DNA from: an uncultured Clostridia bacterium
GTDB taxonomy: Bacteria > Bacillota > Clostridia > Christensenellales > Aristaeellaceae
NCBI GenBank assembly: GCA_947624355.1
Contig: CANQKI010000009.1
Span: forward strand, 1-41,635
Length of the DNA: 41,635 nucleotides
Direction: 5' to 3'
The position numbers were made by a program, and so were the translations under genes. Shown here in pieces: positions 41,561 through 41,635 of this stretch. The first letter of the stretch is position 1. Each line of letters begins with the position of its first letter. A model generated the notes under the pieces. That model was given only the letters and a program-made list of their open reading frames with translations. It did no database searches and was not told where the DNA came from.

Positions 41561-41635
41561 AGCAAAGCGCCTTGCGGAAGGGGCCCTGGAAGGGGCTGTG
41601 AGCGGGGGCGCGGAGAACCTTGAAAACGATACAGA
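41561..41635 (+). other. Leader of an rRNA operon (16S start lies beyond the window)
   Basis: GC-rich paired sequence (GCGCC at 41568 with GGGGCGC near 41605) is followed by GAACCTTGAAAAC at the very end, a sequence typical of rRNA precursors just before 16S or 23S genes in Clostridia. No rRNA sequence itself is reached. Confidence 0.6.

Overview
The window looks like chromosomal DNA of a GC-rich Clostridia-type Firmicute (Bacillota), probably gut-associated. The evidence is near-consensus TTGACA/TATAAT promoters, strong AGGAGG-type ribosome binding sites, frequent TTG and GTG starts, a type III glutamine synthetase, class II fructose-bisphosphate aldolase, UppP, YitT, TmcAL and MgtE, and several small families common in Clostridia (TSCPD/TIGR03905, TIGR04076). 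The genus cannot be fixed from the sequence alone. No tRNA, phage, insertion sequence or CRISPR array was seen. An rRNA operon promoter and leader run off the right end.

Layout. 1-4000: the start of an L,D-transpeptidase (minus), a sugar isomerase-like TIM barrel (plus), then a compact minus-strand run of six genes (NUDIX hydrolase, 46-aa membrane microprotein, GNAT, TSCPD protein, 40-aa membrane microprotein, DUF554). 4000-13100: a plus-strand cell-surface block with a 1,869-aa repeat and SH3 protein, a secreted CHAP amidase, a GMP-synthase-like protein that has lost its catalytic motifs, and a two-domain GNAT protein. 13100-17500: a palindrome-rich gap, then yitT, uppP and glnN. 17500-18400: about 900 bp without a convincing gene but full of inverted repeats, including a 134-bp branched element and two inverted copies of an interspersed repeat. 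18400-23000: gyrB and gyrA. 23000-28200, minus strand: YdcF, methyltransferase and TIGR04076 protein; fba; and a two-component system. 28200-32700: the classic moxR, DUF58, transglutaminase operon. 32900-35700: an ABC-like ATPase, a lone fumarase alpha subunit and tmcAL. 35900-38000: a lower-GC cluster of methyltransferase, GNAT and AlkD-like genes. 38100-41400: an SpoU methyltransferase, mgtE behind a structured leader with a short upstream ORF, and a beta-lactamase-fold hydrolase.

How the genes work together. Much of the window serves the cell envelope: L,D-transpeptidase, the SH3 surface protein with its CHAP amidase, UppP lipid carrier recycling, and the MoxR/transglutaminase operon. The remainder is housekeeping (DNA gyrase, glycolysis, nitrogen assimilation, RNA modification, magnesium uptake) with two lower-GC accessory clusters. 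The most unusual items are the eroded GuaA paralogue, the branched palindromic element before gyrB, the possible leader-peptide control of mgtE, and a sensor kinase with no canonical start codon.
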